A stretch of DNA of 64,000 nt, from contig CALOFP010000003.1 in NCBI GenBank assembly GCA_942492635.1, positions 62,001-126,000 of the forward strand, given 5' to 3'. The notes under the pieces were generated by a model. It was not told the origin of the DNA and did no database searches. It saw nothing but the letters and a program-made list of their open reading frames with translations. Position numbers and translations under genes: made by a program. This DNA comes from CALOFP01 sp942492635 (GTDB taxonomy: Bacteria > UBP6 > UBA1177 > CALOFP01). How positions within the stretch are numbered: position 1 is the stretch's first letter; the number at the start of each line of letters is the position of its first letter. Of the stretch, positions 8,204-17,823 are shown piece after piece.

Positions 8204-10786
8204 ATGGAAAATCTCACCGTAAAAGTCAGAGAGGCACTTCTTGCAGCGGAGCAGGAGAGTGTGCGAAGGTCAAATCAGTACATTACACCGGTTCACCTTC
8301 TAGGGGCCCTTCTTGAACAGAAAGATGGGCTTCTTCCCGCCATCTTCAAGAAGGGGGAACTGGACATTAATCGGGCCAGGGGAGAGGTTAAGCTGGCTCT
8401 GGACAAGCTTCCTGCGGTTTCGGGTTCGGCTGAAACTCAGATGGACTCCCATCTTAGAAAGCTCCTGATGATGGCGGCCAACAAATCAAAGGAGATGGGA
8501 GATAAGTACATAAGCGTCGAACATCTGGTTCTTTCATTCATGGCTCTGGGCGGAGACTCTTCCCGGCTTATGGAATCCTGGGGTGTTACCCTTGATATGC
8601 TTCATGCCGTCATAAAGGGAATGCGTGCAGGCGCAAGCGTGGACAGTGAAAATCCGGAGGAGGGATACGATGCACTGAACAGGTATGGACGTAATCTTGT
8701 CAGTTTTGCAAGAGAGGGCAAGCTTGATCCTGTCATAGGAAGGGATTCGGAAATTCGAAGAGTTGTCAGGGTTCTATCCAGGAGAACAAAAAACAACCCT
8801 GTTCTGATAGGATCTCCGGGAGTAGGAAAAACTGCTATTGTCGAAGGTCTTGCAAGGAGAATCGTCAGAGGAGATGTTCCCGTCAGCTTGAAAAACAAGG
8901 AGATTTTTGAACTTGATATGGGAGCGCTGATCTCCGGTGCCAAGTTCAGGGGGGAGTTTGAGGAGAGACTCAAGGCCGTCCTCAAGGCTGTTTCCGAATC
9001 AGACGGCAGGATAATTCTATTTATAGACGAACTCCATACCATTGTGGGAGCGGGCAGGACTGACGGATCCATGGATGCAGCAAACATGCTTAAGCCGATG
9101 CTTGCAAGGGGTGAACTCCACTGCATCGGGGCGACAACTCTTGATGAGTATAGAAAATATGTTGAAAAGGATGCCGCCCTCGAGCGCCGTTTTCAGCCTG
9201 TTATGGTTAACGCCCCAAGTGAAGAGGATACAATTTCCATACTTCGAGGGTTGAGGGAGCGTTTTGAAGTTCATCACGGAATCACCATATCGGACAGCGC
9301 CATAATTGCTGCGACGACACTCAGTAACCGTTACATCACAGACAGGTTTCTTCCTGATAAGGCCATAGACCTCATCGACGAGGCTTGCGCGATGGTCAGA
9401 ACCGAGATCGACAGCATGCCGGCGGAGCTGGATGATGCGAAAAGAAAGATCATGCAGCTGGAAATAGAGATAAACGGACTCAAGAGAGAGAGAGATACGG
9501 TATCGGGAGATAGAAGGAGGGAGCTTGAGGAGAAGCTTGTGTCTCTCAAGGAGAGTTTTTCAGCGAAGCTCGCCGAGTGGGAAGGAGAGAAGGCCGGAAT
9601 TCAGAAGGTAAAGGATATTAAGTCGAAAATCGAGGAGGTGAAGCTTGAGATAGAGAAAGCTGAACGTGACTACGATCTCAACCGTGTGGCGGAACTGAAA
9701 TATGGAACGCTTGCGCAGCTTGAAAATGAGCTGAAGGAACACTCCAGAAAGAGTTCGCAGGAGGAGAGGATGATTTCGGAGCTTCTTACAGATGAACACA
9801 TCGCGGAAGTTGTAAGCAAGTGGACTTCCATTCCTGTTTCCAAGATGGTTGAAAGCGAAAAGGAGAAGATTCTTACTTTGCCGGATCGTCTTAAAATGAG
9901 GGTTGTCGGGCAGGAAGATGCAATTACAGCGGTCTCTCAGTCGATTTTAAGATCCAGGACCGGTCTCAAGGATCCGAAAAGACCCATAGGAAGCTTTCTC
10001 TTCCTCGGACCGACGGGAGTCGGAAAAACGGAGCTCGCCAGGAGACTTGCTTTTCTCCTCTTCGATTCCGAGGATCAGATGGTTCGCATCGATATGAGTG
10101 AGTATATGGAAAAGCATGCGGTGAGCAGACTTGTGGGAGCTCCTCCGGGATACGTCGGTTACGACGAGGGCGGACAGCTGACAGAGGCGGTGAGACGCAA
10201 GCCCTATTCAATCGTACTTCTCGATGAGATAGAGAAGGCCCATCCTGATGTTTTCAATATCCTGCTCCAGATTCTTGAAGACGGCAGACTTACCGATAAT
10301 CAGGGAAGAACTGTCGACTTCAGAAATACCATTGTGATAATGACCTCAAACATCGCCGGCGAGATAATCGAAGGGGAAAAGGTGCTTTCGGAGGATGTGA
10401 AGGCCCGGATACATTCAAAGATGAAGAACTACTTCCGTCCCGAGTTCATTAACCGGATTGACGACACGATTATTTTTAACTCCCTCACGAAAGAGGCTCT
10501 CTACTCGATCATGGACATTATGGTGGAGGAGATAAACATGAGACTATCCGACAGGAAGATCAAAATCGCTCTTTCCGACAGCGCCAAGAAGCTTGTTATG
10601 GAGAGGAGCTATCTTCCCCAGTACGGTGCTCGTCCCATTCGCCGTTTCCTCGAAAAGAATCTGGAGACCGATATTGCAATGATGATTCTGAAGGGTGATG
10701 TGGAAGAGGAACAGGTTATAGAAGTCGGAGCCGAAAAAGAAAAGTTCACATACGAGATTGTCGACAACTCCATAGATTCTGAATAG
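8204..10786 (+). CDS. clpB: ClpB disaggregase
   Basis: At 860 residues it has full ClpB length and order. The N-terminal double Clp repeat starts MENLTVKVREALLAAEQES. The first AAA+ domain has Walker A GSPGVGKT and Walker B IILFIDELHT. A long coiled-coil middle domain (about residues 400-540) is the hallmark separating ClpB from ClpA/ClpC. The second AAA+ domain has GPTGVGKTEL, the pore loop GYVGYDEGG and VLLDEIEKAHPDVF. By family it threads aggregated proteins through its hexameric pore together with DnaK. The start follows AAGGAGG. Confidence 0.97.
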   Translation: MENLTVKVREALLAAEQESVRRSNQYITPVHLLGALLEQKDGLLPAIFKKGELDINRARGEVKLALDKLPAVSGSAETQMDSHLRKLLMMAANKSKEMGDKYISVEHLVLSFMALGGDSSRLMESWGVTLDMLHAVIKGMRAGASVDSENPEEGYDALNRYGRNLVSFAREGKLDPVIGRDSEIRRVVRVLSRRTKNNPVLIGSPGVGKTAIVEGLARRIVRGDVPVSLKNKEIFELDMGALISGAKFRGEFEERLKAVLKAVSESDGRIILFIDELHTIVGAGRTDGSMDAANMLKPMLARGELHCIGATTLDEYRKYVEKDAALERRFQPVMVNAPSEEDTISILRGLRERFEVHHGITISDSAIIAATTLSNRYITDRFLPDKAIDLIDEACAMVRTEIDSMPAELDDAKRKIMQLEIEINGLKRERDTVSGDRRRELEEKLVSLKESFSAKLAEWEGEKAGIQKVKDIKSKIEEVKLEIEKAERDYDLNRVAELKYGTLAQLENELKEHSRKSSQEERMISELLTDEHIAEVVSKWTSIPVSKMVESEKEKILTLPDRLKMRVVGQEDAITAVSQSILRSRTGLKDPKRPIGSFLFLGPTGVGKTELARRLAFLLFDSEDQMVRIDMSEYMEKHAVSRLVGAPPGYVGYDEGGQLTEAVRRKPYSIVLLDEIEKAHPDVFNILLQILEDGRLTDNQGRTVDFRNTIVIMTSNIAGEIIEGEKVLSEDVKARIHSKMKNYFRPEFINRIDDTIIFNSLTKEALYSIMDIMVEEINMRLSDRKIKIALSDSAKKLVMERSYLPQYGARPIRRFLEKNLETDIAMMILKGDVEEEQVIEVGAEKEKFTYEIVDNSIDSE

Positions 10787-11522
10787 ATGGCTTTTTAAGA
10801 GAGGTGAATGGCTCCCCGAGAGCCGGCTGATTCGATATCTGTTACTGTGGATTTCAAAGTCCGCACCTCATTAGAATTCAATGACTTCTGAAAATCATTA
10901 GTCTGTAATATCTAAAACATGCTTCACACTGAGACATATAAAAAATCTGTAAGAGATGCTTTTGAATTGTCCTCGATAGATCAGGCGCTGTCAAAATACA
11001 CAGTTCACAAAGCGGAGCTTTTTGTTGGTTGGATGAATGGTAAACATTCGGTATGACAAGAGCTCTCGTTTTGATTTCAAAATTAAATTTTAAATAATTG
11101 TTGCTTAATTTTTTTAAAAATAAGTCGGAATCGCTTTTAGTGTAGATTCATAAGTCATAACTTGTTGAAGTTAAAGGAAAACAGGATGGATTGGTTGCTT
11201 GCAAATTAGAGCGTTATTTTTGGTTTGAATACAAAAGGTGCTCTGAATGCGGATTTAAATGATTATGAATAGATTAAAATTTGATTGGTGTGAACTGGAA
11301 AGCCGGAATTTAAGTGGGTTTCAGAGAGGCTGGTGAAGAAATTCACAGTGTGAAAACGATAACGCAAATAGGCGGATGTATAAGTAAATGAAAATATTGC
11401 GGAAAAAGCTATAAAAAATTTGATATATCGAAAATTTATTATATAGTTTTGGTGAAAGTTGCGTAAAAGTGTTCAAAAACAACGAAAAAATACCACTTAG
11501 TCTACATTTAAGGAGGTTTTAC
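10787..11522 (+). other. AT-rich intergenic stretch between clpB and hydC
   Basis: No convincing gene was found in 736 bases. A short hairpin (GGCTC...GAGCC near 10811) lacks a T-run. Weak TTGATA/TATATA boxes near 11420-11445 (14-base spacing) could be the hydrogenase promoter but are not strong enough to call. AAGGAGG just before 11523 is the hydC ribosome site. Confidence 0.5.
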
Positions 11523-11984
11523 ATGAGCTACGATCTGAGCAAGGTAAGGGAAATCGCGAAGGGTTATGCCGAGGATAAAGGCAACCTGATGGTTATCCTC
11601 CACGAGGTTCAGAAGGCGTGCGGAAACTACCTTCCCACAGAGGTAATGAAAGAGGTCGCAAAAGAGACCGGACTTCCCCTCAATCGCCTTTATGGATTTG
11701 TATCATTTTATTCAATGTTTTCAACCGAAAAACGCGGGAAACATCTCATACGTATCTGCAAGGATGGTCCCTGCAACTTCAGCGGTGGAATGACAAGTGC
11801 CCAGCTTCTTAAAAGAGAGCTCGGAGCAGAGGTCGGCGAGACAACCGACGACGGTCGATTCACTGTAGAGGAGACGGCATGTCTCGGTACCTGTACAGCG
11901 GCTCCCGCCATGATGATCGATGAGGTGATTTACCCCAACATTACACCGGAGTCTCTTGGTGAGATCCTGAAAAAATACAGATAA
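11523..11984 (+). CDS. hydC: NuoE-like [2Fe-2S] subunit of NAD-linked [FeFe]-hydrogenase
   Basis: The 153-residue thioredoxin-fold protein has four cysteines in NuoE spacing: CKDGPC and, about 40 residues later, CLGTC. These bind one [2Fe-2S] cluster. The typical early LHEVQKACGNYLP and LYGFVSFYSMF segments are present. The start at 11523 follows TAAGGAGG; an upstream in-frame ATG at 11469 has no ribosome site. It is the first gene of a compact hydC-hydB-hydA operon. By family it passes electrons between the flavin subunit and the hydrogenase subunit. Confidence 0.94.
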   Translation: MSYDLSKVREIAKGYAEDKGNLMVILHEVQKACGNYLPTEVMKEVAKETGLPLNRLYGFVSFYSMFSTEKRGKHLIRICKDGPCNFSGGMTSAQLLKRELGAEVGETTDDGRFTVEETACLGTCTAAPAMMIDEVIYPNITPESLGEILKKYR

Positions 11985-11995
11985 GGGAGGTCGAT

Positions 11996-13258
11996 ATGCT
12001 CTATAACGCTAAAATCCTTTCAAAGGACAACTATCTTTTGAAGAATATAGGTGTCGTTGATCCCGAATCGATCGACGACTATATCGAACGCGGCGGATAC
12101 GAAGGTGCGAAAAAAGCCCTCGGAATGGCCGACAAGGAGATAATTGATGTGGTTTCCGAATCCGGACTTATCGGACGAGGCGGCGCATGTTTCCCCACAG
12201 GCAGAAAGTGGGAGTTCACCTACAACGTAAAAGATGCGGACCAGAAATACATCATCTGCAACGCCGACGAAGGTGAGCCGGGAACAGTGAAGGACCGTGT
12301 TCTTCTGGAAGGTGATCCCCATAAACTCATAGAAGGAATGATCATAGCCGGATACGCAATAGGCGCTACAAAGGGCTTTATCTACATCCGTGGAGAGTAT
12401 CGCCGTTCCATCGACACAATGAACCAGGCGATAGCCATGGCTACGGAGAAGGGTTTTCTTGGAAAGAACATCCAGGATAGCGGATTCGATTTCGAACTCA
12501 GAGTAGCGGAAGGCGGCGGAGCCTACGTCTGCGGTGAGGAGACAGCCCTTATCGAATCCATCGAAGGAAAAAGAGGAGAGCCGAGACTTAAACCTCCGTT
12601 TCCTCCGGTCGTAGGACTCTTCGGAAAGCCGACAATCGTCAACAACGTTGAAACTCTCTGCAACGTTCCACAGATAGTTGAACGCGGAAGCGAATGGTAT
12701 AAGAGTATCGGCGCCCGCAACGCTCCCGGAACAAAGATATTCATGCTTATCGGAGACGTTAATGAAATAGGTGTTCTCGAAACTCCTCTCAACGTTACAC
12801 TTCAGGAAATCATCGATCGCTACGGAAAGGGAATGAGAGACGGAAAGCCGTTCAAGTTCGCTCAGGTCGGCGGATCCTCAGGTAACCTCTTTTCCCCGAA
12901 GATGATCGACACGGTCATGGACGGAGAAGCTCTCTGCAAGCTCGGAGCCAGCTACGGAACGGGTTCAATATTCGTTGCTAACGAAGACAGAAACCTCGTT
13001 GATTTCCTTACAACGGTTGCCAAGTTTTTCGAGCATGAAAGCTGCGGAAAGTGTACACCATGTCGCGAGGGAACTCACAGATTGACACAGATCATGAAGA
13101 AGTTTCAGAGAGGCGAAGGAAGAATAAGTGATCTTGACCTGGTTGAGGAGCTTTGCGAAGTAATGAAGATGGCTCCCATCTGCGGACTTGGTCAGGCTTG
13201 CGTCAACCCATTCCTCGACGCGATTAGACATTTCAAGGGCGAGATTTTAGCTAACTAA
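11996..13258 (+). CDS. hydB: NuoF-like flavin subunit of NAD-linked [FeFe]-hydrogenase
   Basis: This 420-residue NuoF-type protein has the FMN/NAD segments RGGACFPTGRKW, CNADEGEPGTVKDR and CGEETALIESIEGKRGEPRLKPP. ESCGKCTPCREGT plus a later Cys (PICGLGQAC) bind the [4Fe-4S] cluster. It has plain NuoF length; the extra N-terminal [2Fe-2S] and C-terminal ferredoxin domains seen in longer HydB proteins are missing. It reacts with NAD(H). Whether the complex bifurcates electrons to ferredoxin cannot be read from the sequence. It lies 11 bases after hydC. Confidence 0.94.
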   Translation: MLYNAKILSKDNYLLKNIGVVDPESIDDYIERGGYEGAKKALGMADKEIIDVVSESGLIGRGGACFPTGRKWEFTYNVKDADQKYIICNADEGEPGTVKDRVLLEGDPHKLIEGMIIAGYAIGATKGFIYIRGEYRRSIDTMNQAIAMATEKGFLGKNIQDSGFDFELRVAEGGGAYVCGEETALIESIEGKRGEPRLKPPFPPVVGLFGKPTIVNNVETLCNVPQIVERGSEWYKSIGARNAPGTKIFMLIGDVNEIGVLETPLNVTLQEIIDRYGKGMRDGKPFKFAQVGGSSGNLFSPKMIDTVMDGEALCKLGASYGTGSIFVANEDRNLVDFLTTVAKFFEHESCGKCTPCREGTHRLTQIMKKFQRGEGRISDLDLVEELCEVMKMAPICGLGQACVNPFLDAIRHFKGEILAN

Positions 13259-13275
13259 GAGAGATGGAGATACAC

Positions 13276-15054
13276 ATGTCTGAGAGAGTTAATGTAACAA
13301 TAGACAACATAGAGGTATCCGTCCCGACGGATTTTACGGTTCTTCAGGCGGCCAGAATGGCGGACATCGAAATCCCGACACTCTGCCACCATCCCGATCT
13401 CAGGGACACAGGCAACTGCCGTATGTGCATAGTAAAAGTTGAAGGACAGCGCGTCTTCCAGCCCGCATGTGCTTTCAAGGTCTACGACGGTATGAAGGTA
13501 ACTTCAAACAACAACGACATAATCAAGTCAAGAAAACTTATCCTTGAAATGATTCTTGCAAGACATAACGTCGACTGCCTCAACTGTGAGAGAAATACAA
13601 ACTGCGAACTCCAGGATCTCGCTGAGCAGTATGGAATGCGTGACAACCGCTTCCCAAACGAGGCAAGCGAACTTCCGATCGACAACTCAAGCGTTATCGT
13701 TCGAGACGCTTCCAAGTGCGTCAACTGCGGTCGCTGCATCAGAGCCTGTAACGAAGTTCAGACAGCCTACGCCCTGGAATGGGATGGAAGAGGATACGAA
13801 AAGATAGCTTCCACAACCGCCAACAAGCCGCTCGAGGAGACCACATGCATAAACTGCGGTCAGTGCATCATGGTCTGTCCGACAGGAGCTCTCATGGAGC
13901 GAGATGATACATCCATCGTATGGGACTGGATAGCCGATCCGGAAATTCATACAGTTGTTCAGGCTGCTCCGGCAATCAGGGCAAGTATCGGTGAAGCTTG
14001 CGGATACGATCCGGGTTACCTCTCCACAGGAAAGCTTGTAAGCGCCCTTAGACGCGTCGGTTTCAACAAGGTAATGGATACCAACTTCACAGCCGACCTC
14101 ACAATTCTCGAAGAGGGAACAGAGGCACTTACAAGATTCACAAAGGCCCTCCGCGACGGAGACAAGGACGTGGCTCTTCCGATAATCACCTCCTGTTCAC
14201 CCGGATGGATCAAGTTTGTAGAAACATTCTATCCCGAGTATCTTCCCAACATCTCCACCTGCAAGTCACCTCAGCAGATGTTCGGTGCTCTTGTAAAAAC
14301 CTACTATGCAGAGAAGGAAAAGATAGATCCGAAGAAGATTCGTTCCATCTCCATAATGCCCTGTACTGCAAAGAAGTTCGAGTGTGATCGTTCCGAAATG
14401 ACATCAAGCGGATACAAGGATGTGGATATTGTCCTCACCACAAGAGAGCTTGCCCGCATGATTAAACTCGGCGGAATCAAGTTCGATGCCCTCAAGGAAG
14501 ACAAGTGGGATGATCCGATGGGTCTTTCAACCGGTGCTGCAGACCTCTTCGCCAACACCGGCGGTGTTATGGAAGCTGCTCTCAGGACAGTTTATGAGAT
14601 CGTTACCGGTACTCCGATCCCGACCCTCAACTTCGAGCCGGTTCGCGGACTCACAGGAATAAAGGAAGCAAGCATCACATTCGAGAATACCGTTGATGAG
14701 TACAGCTTCCTCAAAGGTGCGACAGTAAACGTTGCTGTGGCTCACTCAACAGGAAACGCCCGCAAGCTTATGGATTCCATAAAGAGCGGCGAAAAGAGCT
14801 ACCACTTTGTAGAGATGATGGCTTGTCCGGGCGGATGTATAGGCGGCGGCGGACAGCCGAGACCTGTCAGTTGGGAGATCAGAAAGAGAAGGGCTGATGC
14901 CATTTACAAGGAAGATGAGCATCGCGAACTCAGAAAATCTCACGAGAACCCGACCATTACCAGAATCTATGAAGAGTTTCTCGGAGCACCCAACTCACAC
15001 AAATCCCACGAGCTTCTTCATACACACTATGTAAAGAGAGACTCCATTAAGTAA
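13276..15054 (+). CDS. hydA: [FeFe]-hydrogenase catalytic subunit
   Basis: From the ATG at 13276 (GGAG six bases before it) the protein has 592 residues. In order it has a plant-type [2Fe-2S] domain (C37, C48, C51, C65), a His-Cys [4Fe-4S] site (H97, C101, C104, C110), and a two-cluster ferredoxin domain (C148/151/154/158 and C191/194/197/201). The H-cluster domain follows with TSCSPGW (C307), MPCTAKKFE (C363) and EMMACPGGCIGGGGQP (C517, C521). A small-subunit-like tail ends near HTHY. The first H-cluster motif has Ser308 where TSCCPxW has a second Cys. With hydC and hydB it forms an NAD-linked soluble hydrogenase, typical of fermenting anaerobes. Confidence 0.95.
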   Translation: MSERVNVTIDNIEVSVPTDFTVLQAARMADIEIPTLCHHPDLRDTGNCRMCIVKVEGQRVFQPACAFKVYDGMKVTSNNNDIIKSRKLILEMILARHNVDCLNCERNTNCELQDLAEQYGMRDNRFPNEASELPIDNSSVIVRDASKCVNCGRCIRACNEVQTAYALEWDGRGYEKIASTTANKPLEETTCINCGQCIMVCPTGALMERDDTSIVWDWIADPEIHTVVQAAPAIRASIGEACGYDPGYLSTGKLVSALRRVGFNKVMDTNFTADLTILEEGTEALTRFTKALRDGDKDVALPIITSCSPGWIKFVETFYPEYLPNISTCKSPQQMFGALVKTYYAEKEKIDPKKIRSISIMPCTAKKFECDRSEMTSSGYKDVDIVLTTRELARMIKLGGIKFDALKEDKWDDPMGLSTGAADLFANTGGVMEAALRTVYEIVTGTPIPTLNFEPVRGLTGIKEASITFENTVDEYSFLKGATVNVAVAHSTGNARKLMDSIKSGEKSYHFVEMMACPGGCIGGGGQPRPVSWEIRKRRADAIYKEDEHRELRKSHENPTITRIYEEFLGAPNSHKSHELLHTHYVKRDSIK

Positions 15055-15082
15055 ATCCAGAGAGTTCGACCTCCGAACCGTA

Positions 15083-15105
15083 GGGGCCCTCAGGGGCCCC
15101 TTTTT
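15083..15105 (+). terminator. Rho-independent terminator after hydA
   Basis: A 7-bp stem (GGGGCCC/GGGCCCC) closes a four-base loop and is followed by TTTTT, 28 bases after the hydA stop. It separates hydCBA from hydG. Confidence 0.9.
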
Positions 15106-15196
15106 CTTGACAGCGGGATGGAGTAAAGTAAAATGGTAATGAAAACGATAACTGTTATTGGTATCTTTCCTTGATTTTCATTCTTTAAGAGGTCGA

Positions 15197-15210
15197 TACC
15201 GTTAACGGTA
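15197..15210. promoter_or_regulatory. 14-bp perfect palindrome upstream of hydG, possible operator
   Basis: TACCGTTAACGGTA is a perfect inverted repeat 34 bases before the hydG start, within a 138-base gap after the hydA terminator. Size and place suit a dimeric repressor, but it does not match the Rex consensus I know. The regulator is unknown. Confidence 0.4.
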
Positions 15211-15243
15211 CTGGCTTTTTTAACAGTGTGACGAGGTGGAGCC

Positions 15244-16632
15244 ATGAGCGAAACAGCCTTTATAAATCATGAAAAAATTTACGAATACCTGAAAAACACA
15301 AAAGCCCCGGATGAAAGAGAGTTTCGGGACATTATCGACCACGCCCTCGAAATGAAGGGACTCAGCTACGAGGAGGCGGAAAGGCTTCTAATGGTTGAGG
15401 ATGAGGAGCAGCTTGCGGTAATTCACGAGACGGCAAATCGGATAAAGAACGAGATATACGGCAACCGTCTCGTACTTTTCGCACCCCTCTACGTTTCAAA
15501 TCTCTGCAACAACGAGTGTCTTTACTGCGCATTCAAGAAAAGTAACAGGGAAATTCCCAGACGTACACTTGCGATGGACGAAATAAAAAGAGAAGTCGAA
15601 GCTCTCGTCGACCAGGGTCACAAGAGGCTTCTTCTCGTTTCCGGAGAAGGACTCGGAAGAAAGGCCCTCGACTATACACTCGACGCGATAGATACAATCT
15701 ACTCCGTCCGTACGGAGAGCGGCGGAGAAATCAGACGAATCAATGTGAATATCGCCGCCCTCGAAGTTGAAGATTTCAAAAGGCTGAAGGACGCTAAGAT
15801 AGGTACATATCAGCTATTCCAGGAGACCTACCACCATCCCACATACAGGCAGATGCATAAATCCGGACCGAAAGCCGACTATCTCTACCACCTCACGGCG
15901 ATGGACAGAGCCATGGAAGCCGGAATCGACGATGTGGGAGTGGGGATTCTTTTCGGACTTGCAGACTACAGGTTTGAGATAATAGCCATGCTCCAGCACA
16001 TAAGACATCTCGAGGAGAGATTCGGATTCGGAGTGCACACCATATCCGTACCGAGACTGGAACCTGCAACAGGATCCGACGTTTCGATTAACCCGCCATT
16101 CGCCGTCGACGACAGGGATTTCAGGAAAATAATTTCCATTTTACGATTGACCGTTCCCTACACGGGAATGATTCTGAGTACCAGGGAAAATGCAGAGATG
16201 AGACGCTCCGCCCTTGACCTTGGAATTTCACAGATCAGTGCCGGTTCCAGAACAAATCCGGGAGGATACTCAGAAGATGAATCCGCAGAGCAGTTCTCGC
16301 TCGGAGATCACAGAGAGCTTGAAGAAGTTATCCGCGACATCGCAGGACATGGATACATTCCAAGTTTCTGTACAGGATGCTACCGACTCGGAAGAACCGG
16401 AAACGACTTCATGGATCTTGCGAAACCAGGATTGATCAAGCACTACTGCATGCCGAATGCGATCACCACATTCAAGGAGTACCTTGAAAACTACGCCGGA
16501 GAAGAGACAAACAGAGTAGGGGTGGAGCTGATCGAAAAGATGATCAAGACAATTCCCGGAGAGGCTATTCAGCAGAAGACCCGTGATTTCCTCAAAAGAA
16601 TCGAAGCCGGCGAAAAAGACCTCTACGTATAG
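15244..16632 (+). CDS. hydG: [FeFe]-hydrogenase maturase HydG
   Basis: The 462-residue radical SAM enzyme binds its first [4Fe-4S] cluster through CNNECLYC (C-x3-C-x2-C). The C-terminal domain has CTGCYR and a further Cys in HYCMPN, the auxiliary cluster motif specific to HydG and absent from ThiH. By family it cleaves tyrosine to yield the CO and cyanide ligands of the H-cluster. The start follows GAGGTGGAG. It stands alone behind its own upstream region; the partner maturases HydE and HydF are not in this window. Confidence 0.95.
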   Translation: MSETAFINHEKIYEYLKNTKAPDEREFRDIIDHALEMKGLSYEEAERLLMVEDEEQLAVIHETANRIKNEIYGNRLVLFAPLYVSNLCNNECLYCAFKKSNREIPRRTLAMDEIKREVEALVDQGHKRLLLVSGEGLGRKALDYTLDAIDTIYSVRTESGGEIRRINVNIAALEVEDFKRLKDAKIGTYQLFQETYHHPTYRQMHKSGPKADYLYHLTAMDRAMEAGIDDVGVGILFGLADYRFEIIAMLQHIRHLEERFGFGVHTISVPRLEPATGSDVSINPPFAVDDRDFRKIISILRLTVPYTGMILSTRENAEMRRSALDLGISQISAGSRTNPGGYSEDESAEQFSLGDHRELEEVIRDIAGHGYIPSFCTGCYRLGRTGNDFMDLAKPGLIKHYCMPNAITTFKEYLENYAGEETNRVGVELIEKMIKTIPGEAIQQKTRDFLKRIEAGEKDLYV

Positions 16633-16788
16633 ACCACGAAATTCATTCAGATAAATTCTGCCGCTAAATTCATTTAAGAAAAAAATTCAGCCCCGAAAAA
16701 CACGAAAATTCACGAAAAGGGAAATCGGTTTTATTTGTTTGTGCTCCGACAACCAGGTGTAATGGCATGTAAATAATTGAATTTTATC

Positions 16789-16946
16789 TGTAGGGGCGTT
16801 TCGTTGGAACGCCCTGTGCTTGGAAAGTAGCGTGCCCATCAAATCCTGATATGAATCATTGTAGGAATATTGTGCCCCGCCCCCAATTGGGATTGTGGTT
16901 TTTCCGATGTTCTGAAAACGGGTCGACACGCTGGCCGACCCCTACG
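16789..16946. repeat. REP-like palindromic element with GTAGGGG termini
   Basis: The 158-base unit is bounded by TGTAGGGGCG and its near-inverse CGACCCCTACG. Inside each end is a hairpin: GGGCGTT/AACGCCC (perfect, 7 bp) and GGGTCG/CGACCC. This two-hairpin, short inverted-repeat form is typical of small non-coding intergenic repeats. I see no second copy in the window. Confidence 0.55.
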
Positions 16947-17002
16947 CTGCCTTTTTGCCAACCATCTGTTTTGTCACGCAATTTTCACAAATACAAAAAT
17001 TA

Positions 17003-17161
17003 CGATTCCGTTTCCAATCTTGCCTTGAAAAAAATATCATGGGCGATTTAGCCGCTGGAATTGCCAAATTAATCGTATCTTAATGAAAATTGCCGCTAAA
17101 ATGATCTCAAACAAAATAATCAGCTTCTGTCAGCTCATATTTCTATCTCGATATTTTTAAT
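17003..17161. repeat. Diverged dispersed intergenic repeat, copy A
   Basis: It shares an ordered series of blocks with 24668-24832: TTCCGTT, AAAAAAT, an ATGG...ATTTAGCC(G/A)CTGG block, TGCCGC(T/A)AAA and TCTCGATATTT. The spacing is similar, though intervening bases have drifted. No coding potential is seen. Confidence 0.45.
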
Positions 17162-17247
17162 CATTTAGGGGTTTAATAGGTGAATTCTGCAGCTGATTCG
17201 GGTTCGAAAAACTTTTTGAAGGTTTCTGATTTCTGATCAGGACAGGT

Positions 17248-17823
17248 TTATCTGATGATAATTTCTTCGATTTTTCTCTTGGGAACGTGGTGGACATTGT
17301 CTTCATCGCGCCAGTAGTGGAGAGATTCACCGGTTTCCGTGTCGTCAATGACAACAGTTTCGGCGGGTTCTCCAAGTGCGATAACAAGTTCGATATCGTA
17401 ATCGTCGGAAACCGAGAGTATTTCTCTTGCCTTTGTCCTGTTGACGGCGGCGAGAACACAGGCTCCGAGCCCGGCTTCAACAGCGGAGAGTGTGATTGTC
17501 TGGCAGGTAATTCCCTCGTCCCATCTGGCTTCCATGCCGCTGTTTTTCTCCTTGAGGATAACAATGTAGGCTGCGGGTCTTTCGCCGCGTTCGGGGCCGT
17601 CCCAATCCTTGAGAAATCCTGCCCATGTGAGTGTCTTGAAAAGTTCCGCGCACTCATCCTCTTCATTAATGATGATGAAGCGGAGCGGCTGGGCATTTCT
17701 TGCCGATCCCGATACTCTGGCATTTTCAATGAATTGGACAAGTCGGCTGCGGTCGATCCTTCTCTCTTCCACAAACTTTCTGTAGGAACGGTTTTTTCTT
17801 ACCAGTTCTGCAAGTTTTGTCAT
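17248..17823 (-). CDS. Nitroreductase-family flavoprotein
   Basis: The 191-residue protein has the N-terminal RKNRSYRKF signature, with Arg/Ser contacts to the FMN phosphate. SARNAQPLRFIII follows, then the later GLGACVLAA and ALGEPAE segments of the nitroreductase fold. Members are FMN-dependent dimers that reduce nitro groups, quinones or flavins with NAD(P)H; the substrate here is unknown. Its ATG overlaps the stop of the upstream gamma-glutamylcyclotransferase-like gene (ATGA), so translation is coupled. Confidence 0.9.
   Translation of the reverse strand: MTKLAELVRKNRSYRKFVEERRIDRSRLVQFIENARVSGSARNAQPLRFIIINEEDECAELFKTLTWAGFLKDWDGPERGERPAAYIVILKEKNSGMEARWDEGITCQTITLSAVEAGLGACVLAAVNRTKAREILSVSDDYDIELVIALGEPAETVVIDDTETGESLHYWRDEDNVHHVPKRKIEEIIIR

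Larger units (their letters stand above)
16633..17247. other. Intergenic region built of degenerate repeats
   Basis: These 615 bases hold no gene. They contain a palindromic element (16789-16946) and a diverged dispersed repeat (17003-17161), listed separately. A further CCGCTAAA/CCGAAAA-rich patch near 16655-16730 loosely resembles 49620-49740. Confidence 0.5.

Noticed and set aside
11420..11445. TTGATA...TATATA as promoter of the hydrogenase operon
   Set aside because: The spacing is only 14 bases and the region is generally AT-rich, so the match is not distinctive.
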